Positions 61,310 through 64,000 of a stretch of DNA of 64,000 nt are shown piece after piece. Within the stretch, counting starts at the first letter, position 1; each line of letters begins with the position of its first letter. The stretch is from NCBI GenBank assembly GCA_963277665.1, contig OY728121.1, positions 1,650,422,062 to 1,650,486,061 of the forward strand, given 5' to 3'. The position numbers were made by a program, and so were the translations under genes. Under the pieces are notes generated by a model that was given only the letters and a program-made list of their open reading frames with translations, had not been told where the DNA came from and did not search any database. The DNA is from Viscum album. Its lineage: Eukaryota > Streptophyta > Magnoliopsida > Santalales > Viscaceae.

Positions 61310-61680
61310 TCACTTTGTAACAAACAGATGAGGATAACTCTCCCTCGTCATATCCTCAAGATCCCATGTAGCTTCTTCTAATTGGTGGTTCCTCCAATAA
61401 ATGTTCACTAAGAGAGTGGTCTTTTTCCGTAGGAATTTTTTTCTACGATCGAGAATTTCTATCGTTTGTTCTTCATAAGAATGATCGTGTTCCAGCAATA
61501 CAACTTCTGAGCTGAGTACATGTGAAATATCAAGTATGTACTTTCTTAGGAGAGATACATGGAACACATCGTGAACTTTGGAGAGATTCGGTGGAAGCGC
61601 CAATCGGTAATCTACCTTCCCAACACGAACCAGTATTTTAAAACGACCGATATATCTTGGGCTCAACTTTCCCTTCTTTC
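61310..61680 (-). pseudogene. Gypsy-3 integrase C-terminus with chromodomain
   Basis: A 118-codon minus-strand frame carries the GPY/F-like module ([36 protein letters not shown]) and then a full chromodomain-like tail: [28 protein letters not shown] and [10 protein letters not shown], ending SYPHLF. Aromatic residues Tyr, Trp and Trp are in the expected places. It ends about 40 bp before the polypurine tract. It is intact over its length but out of frame with the rest of integrase, because stops lie between 61680 and 61778. Confidence 0.88.
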
Positions 61681-61699
61681 CAAATCACATTACTCTCTT

Positions 61700-62650
61700 C
61701 CAAAGAGATATTCTTAAGAACACTTTATCACCCACTTCAAACTCTAGGTCTTTCCTTCGGTTGTCGGCATAACTTTTCTATCGACTCTGAGCTACTCTTA
61801 TGTGATGTTCAATAGATCTGACCTTTTCTTCCATTTCATCAACAAGATCAGGTCCTAATAGCTTTCTTTCCCCAACTTCATCCCACCAAGTTAGAGTTCT
61901 GTATTTCAATCCATTGAGTGCTTCATAAGGAGCCATATGAATACTGGAGTGAAATCTATTATTATAAGAAAATTCCACCAAAGGTAGGTTTGATCCTAAC
62001 CACCTTTGAAATCCATAGAGAGAGCTATCAACATATCTTCTAGAGTTCAAATTTCCCACTCAGACTGACCGTATGTATGAGGATGATAAGCAGTGCTGAA
62101 ACTCAACTCTATATCTAGAGTATGCTGAAGACTTCACCATAACTTCGATGTAAATCTCAGATCCCGGTCAGATATAATGGAATGTGGTACCTCATGAAAT
62201 CTTACAACTTCCTTTACATATATCATGGTAAGATGATCTAGAGAGAAATCCTCTCTAATAGAAATGAAGTGTGCAGACTTTGTAAGACGACAAAGTATGA
62301 CCCAGATAACATTATTTCCTTTGGATGTTTTATGAAGTCCGGTGATAAATCCCATAGTGATTTTTCCCATTTCCATTCGGGTATGGGTAATGGTTGTAAC
62401 ATCCCCATAGAATTCTATCTCTCAACATTAACTTTCTGACAAACCAAGCATCGAGAGACATATTCAGCAACATCTCTTTTCATTCCATCCCACCAGAAGT
62501 ACTCTTTCAGGTCACTATACATCTTCGTGCTTCCAGGATGAATAGAGAATAATGAACTATTAGCCTAATCGAGCAGCTCCTTCTTTAATTCTGGGATGGG
62601 AGGAACACAAACCCAATTCCTGAACTTTATTATCCCATCACAATATTGGT
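61700..62650 (-). pseudogene. Gypsy-3 integrase (zinc-binding and catalytic core)
   Basis: Zinc-binding region near 62600-62430: IHPGSTKMY and CLVCQKV are readable, and the first His is replaced by Asn. Core frame 62134-62376: VIWVILCRLTKSAHFISIRE and IISDRDLRFTSKLW. Continuing near 62080: YHPHTYGQSEWEI. Then 61778-62059: LPLVEFSYNNRFHSSIHMAPYEAL. The second Asp (SDRD) and the Glu (QSEWE) are present; the first catalytic Asp of VDRLTK is Cys. Two stops break the frame near 62135 and 62050. It is otherwise close to the family pattern. Confidence 0.88.
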
Positions 62651-62699
62651 TGAATTTAGGAACAGTTCTCACCTTCTTTTGTAACTCTACATCTTCTTT

Positions 62700-63420
62700 C
62701 TATGCCTCTTTAATCATTACATGTATAGATGGGTGACCATTCATTTGAGAAAGATACAATTTTTCCCCTTCCATTATAATTCCATGATCCATCCTTTTTA
62801 AATCCATAATTATTGGATCTTTTGTGATCCTCATCATGGATAAACTGGCATGGTCTTGTCGACTTAATGCATCTGCCACCTTGTTTTCTTTCCTATGGTG
62901 GTAATGAATTGAGCAGTCGTAATCCTTAATATGCTCCAACCATCTTCTTTGGTGCATATTCAGCTCCTTTTGTGTGAAAATATACTTTAATCTTTTATGA
63001 TCAGTATAAATATCACACCTTTCTCCATAAAGATAATGCCTCTAAATATTTAATGCAACGATTACCGCAGCTAACTCCAAATCATGAGTTAGGTAATTTT
63101 TCTCATGGATTTTCAACTGTCATGAGGCATAAGCTATCACCATATCATTTTGCATAAGAACACACACCATTCCCTTCTTGTATGTATCATTGTAGATCAC
63201 AAACCTTTCTCCACTACAAGGTAGTGTGAGCACAGGTGCACTGGAGAACCTTCTTTTCAACTCCTTGAAATTCTCTTCACATTCCAACTTCCATACAAAC
63301 TTTACTCATTTTCGAGTCAACCTGGTGACTGGATTAGAAAATCGTGAAAAATCATTCACAAAACGTCGATAATAACCATCCAAACTAAGCAAACTTCGGA
63401 TCTCAGTTACTATTGTTGGT
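62700..63420 (-). pseudogene. Gypsy-3 RNase H
   Basis: The frame 62700-62957 reads [20 protein letters not shown] and [13 protein letters not shown], the end of gypsy RNase H. Upstream, fragments near 63250-62960 fit the LTLPC.GERFVIYNDTYKKG block and [19 protein letters not shown], the latter with the catalytic Asp of TDHKSL kept. One or two stops lie between (near 63118 and 63043). Confidence 0.85.
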
Positions 63421-63425
63421 CTTGA

Positions 63426-64000
63426 CTATCTTTTAATAACCTCTGTTATTGCTGGATCCACAGATATCCCCTCTTTTGAGATTATGTGACCCAATAATGA
63501 AACATTTTGATGCCAAAATTCACAATTGGTAAATTTGGAATAATGATTCTCCTTTCTCAGGGTTTTCAATACAATTCTCATGTGACCTTTATTTTCTTTC
63601 GTGCTCATTGAATAGAGAAGAATATCGTCTATAAAGACTACCACAAACTGATCAAGATAGTCTCTAAAGGCTCTATTAATCAGATCCATGAAGATAGTAG
63701 GGGCATTAGAATGACCAAATGGAATCACTATAAATTCATAGTGTCCATACCTTGTACAGAAAGTCGTCTTTGGTATATCCTCCCTTTTGACCCTTAATTG
63801 ACGATACCCTGAACAAAGATCAATCTTGGAAAAGTATTGAGCTTCGCGTAGTTGGTCAAATAAGTCATCAATGCGTGGGAGAGGATATTTGTTCATGATA
63901 GTGATCTTCTCAAGTTCTCGATAATCAATGCAGAGTCTCATTGATCCATCTTTCTTCTTAACAAAGAGAATTGGTGCTCCCCAAGGTGACGCACTAGGGC
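63426..64000 (-). pseudogene. Gypsy-3 reverse transcriptase (open to window edge)
   Basis: One minus-strand frame runs from the right edge to 63426. At the edge it reads [17 protein letters not shown], then [35 protein letters not shown] with the first catalytic Asp, [34 protein letters not shown] with intact FIDD, and [15 protein letters not shown]. Only the thumb end is cut by a stop. The start lies outside the window. It is called a pseudogene only because the downstream integrase is broken; this piece alone shows no inactivating change. Confidence 0.9.

Larger units (their letters stand above)
57450..64000 (-). mobile_element. Gypsy-3: Ty3/gypsy chromovirus-like element, 3' part, runs off the window
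   Basis: It has a 3' LTR (57450-61268), a polypurine tract, and then integrase with chromodomain, RNase H and reverse transcriptase on the minus strand, open to the right edge. Protease, gag and the 5' LTR must lie beyond 64000. It is the best preserved element: the reverse transcriptase runs as one frame of over 170 codons with an intact catalytic site. It is related to gypsy-1 by LTR ends, LTR motif array and pol sequence. Confidence 0.9.

Overview
The window looks like intergenic DNA from a large, repeat-rich land-plant genome, most likely a seed plant. It is strongly AT-rich and full of decayed LTR retrotransposons of the plant Ty3/gypsy (chromodomain-bearing where readable) and Ty1/copia types. 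Their primer-binding sites match the plant initiator-tRNA-Met type. No host gene, rRNA, tRNA or CRISPR array was recognised. The species cannot be read from the sequence. All alignments here were made by eye, so no percent identities are given.

Layout. (a) 1-2668 is a partial LTR in plus orientation. (b) 2669-2834 and 15159-17468 are the two halves of an old minus-strand gypsy element (gypsy-0); its 5' LTR follows at about 17470-19650. (c) 2835-15158 is a complete, dead minus-strand gypsy element (gypsy-1) inserted into the reverse-transcriptase region of gypsy-0, with near-identical 5-bp flanks (ACCAA/TCCAA). (d) About 20170-36700 and 37700-55600 hold two directly repeated, AT-rich, non-coding copies of one LTR-like unit (units 1 and 2), about 5.6 kb each without insertions. 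Unit 1 is split by gypsy-2 (21273-32189, perfect ATTTA duplication, about 3-kb LTRs with a GC-rich island). Unit 2 is split by a copia element (39663-51902, 1.9-kb LTRs). (e) 56760-57449 is a minus-oriented LTR fragment. (f) 57450-64000 is the 3' LTR and most of pol of another minus-strand gypsy element (gypsy-3), which runs off the right edge and is the best preserved.

How the parts fit. The elements carry the usual gag, protease, reverse transcriptase, RNase H and integrase modules (integrase before RT in copia, after RNase H in gypsy), all with stops, frameshifts or catalytic losses. The copia element has a further sense-strand reading frame between RNase H and its 3' LTR. It resembles the domain annotated as 'putative plant transposon protein' and is followed by an acidic and coiled-coil tail.

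The most unusual shared structure is in the AT-rich LTRs. Two or three roughly 190-bp tandem repeats, each with a conserved core around GCGTACGTACGGCTTACC, start about 335-346 bp downstream of a TATA box. This holds in both orientations and in six LTR copies (the TATA box is degraded in two of them). It suggests a conserved feature of the transcribed leader.
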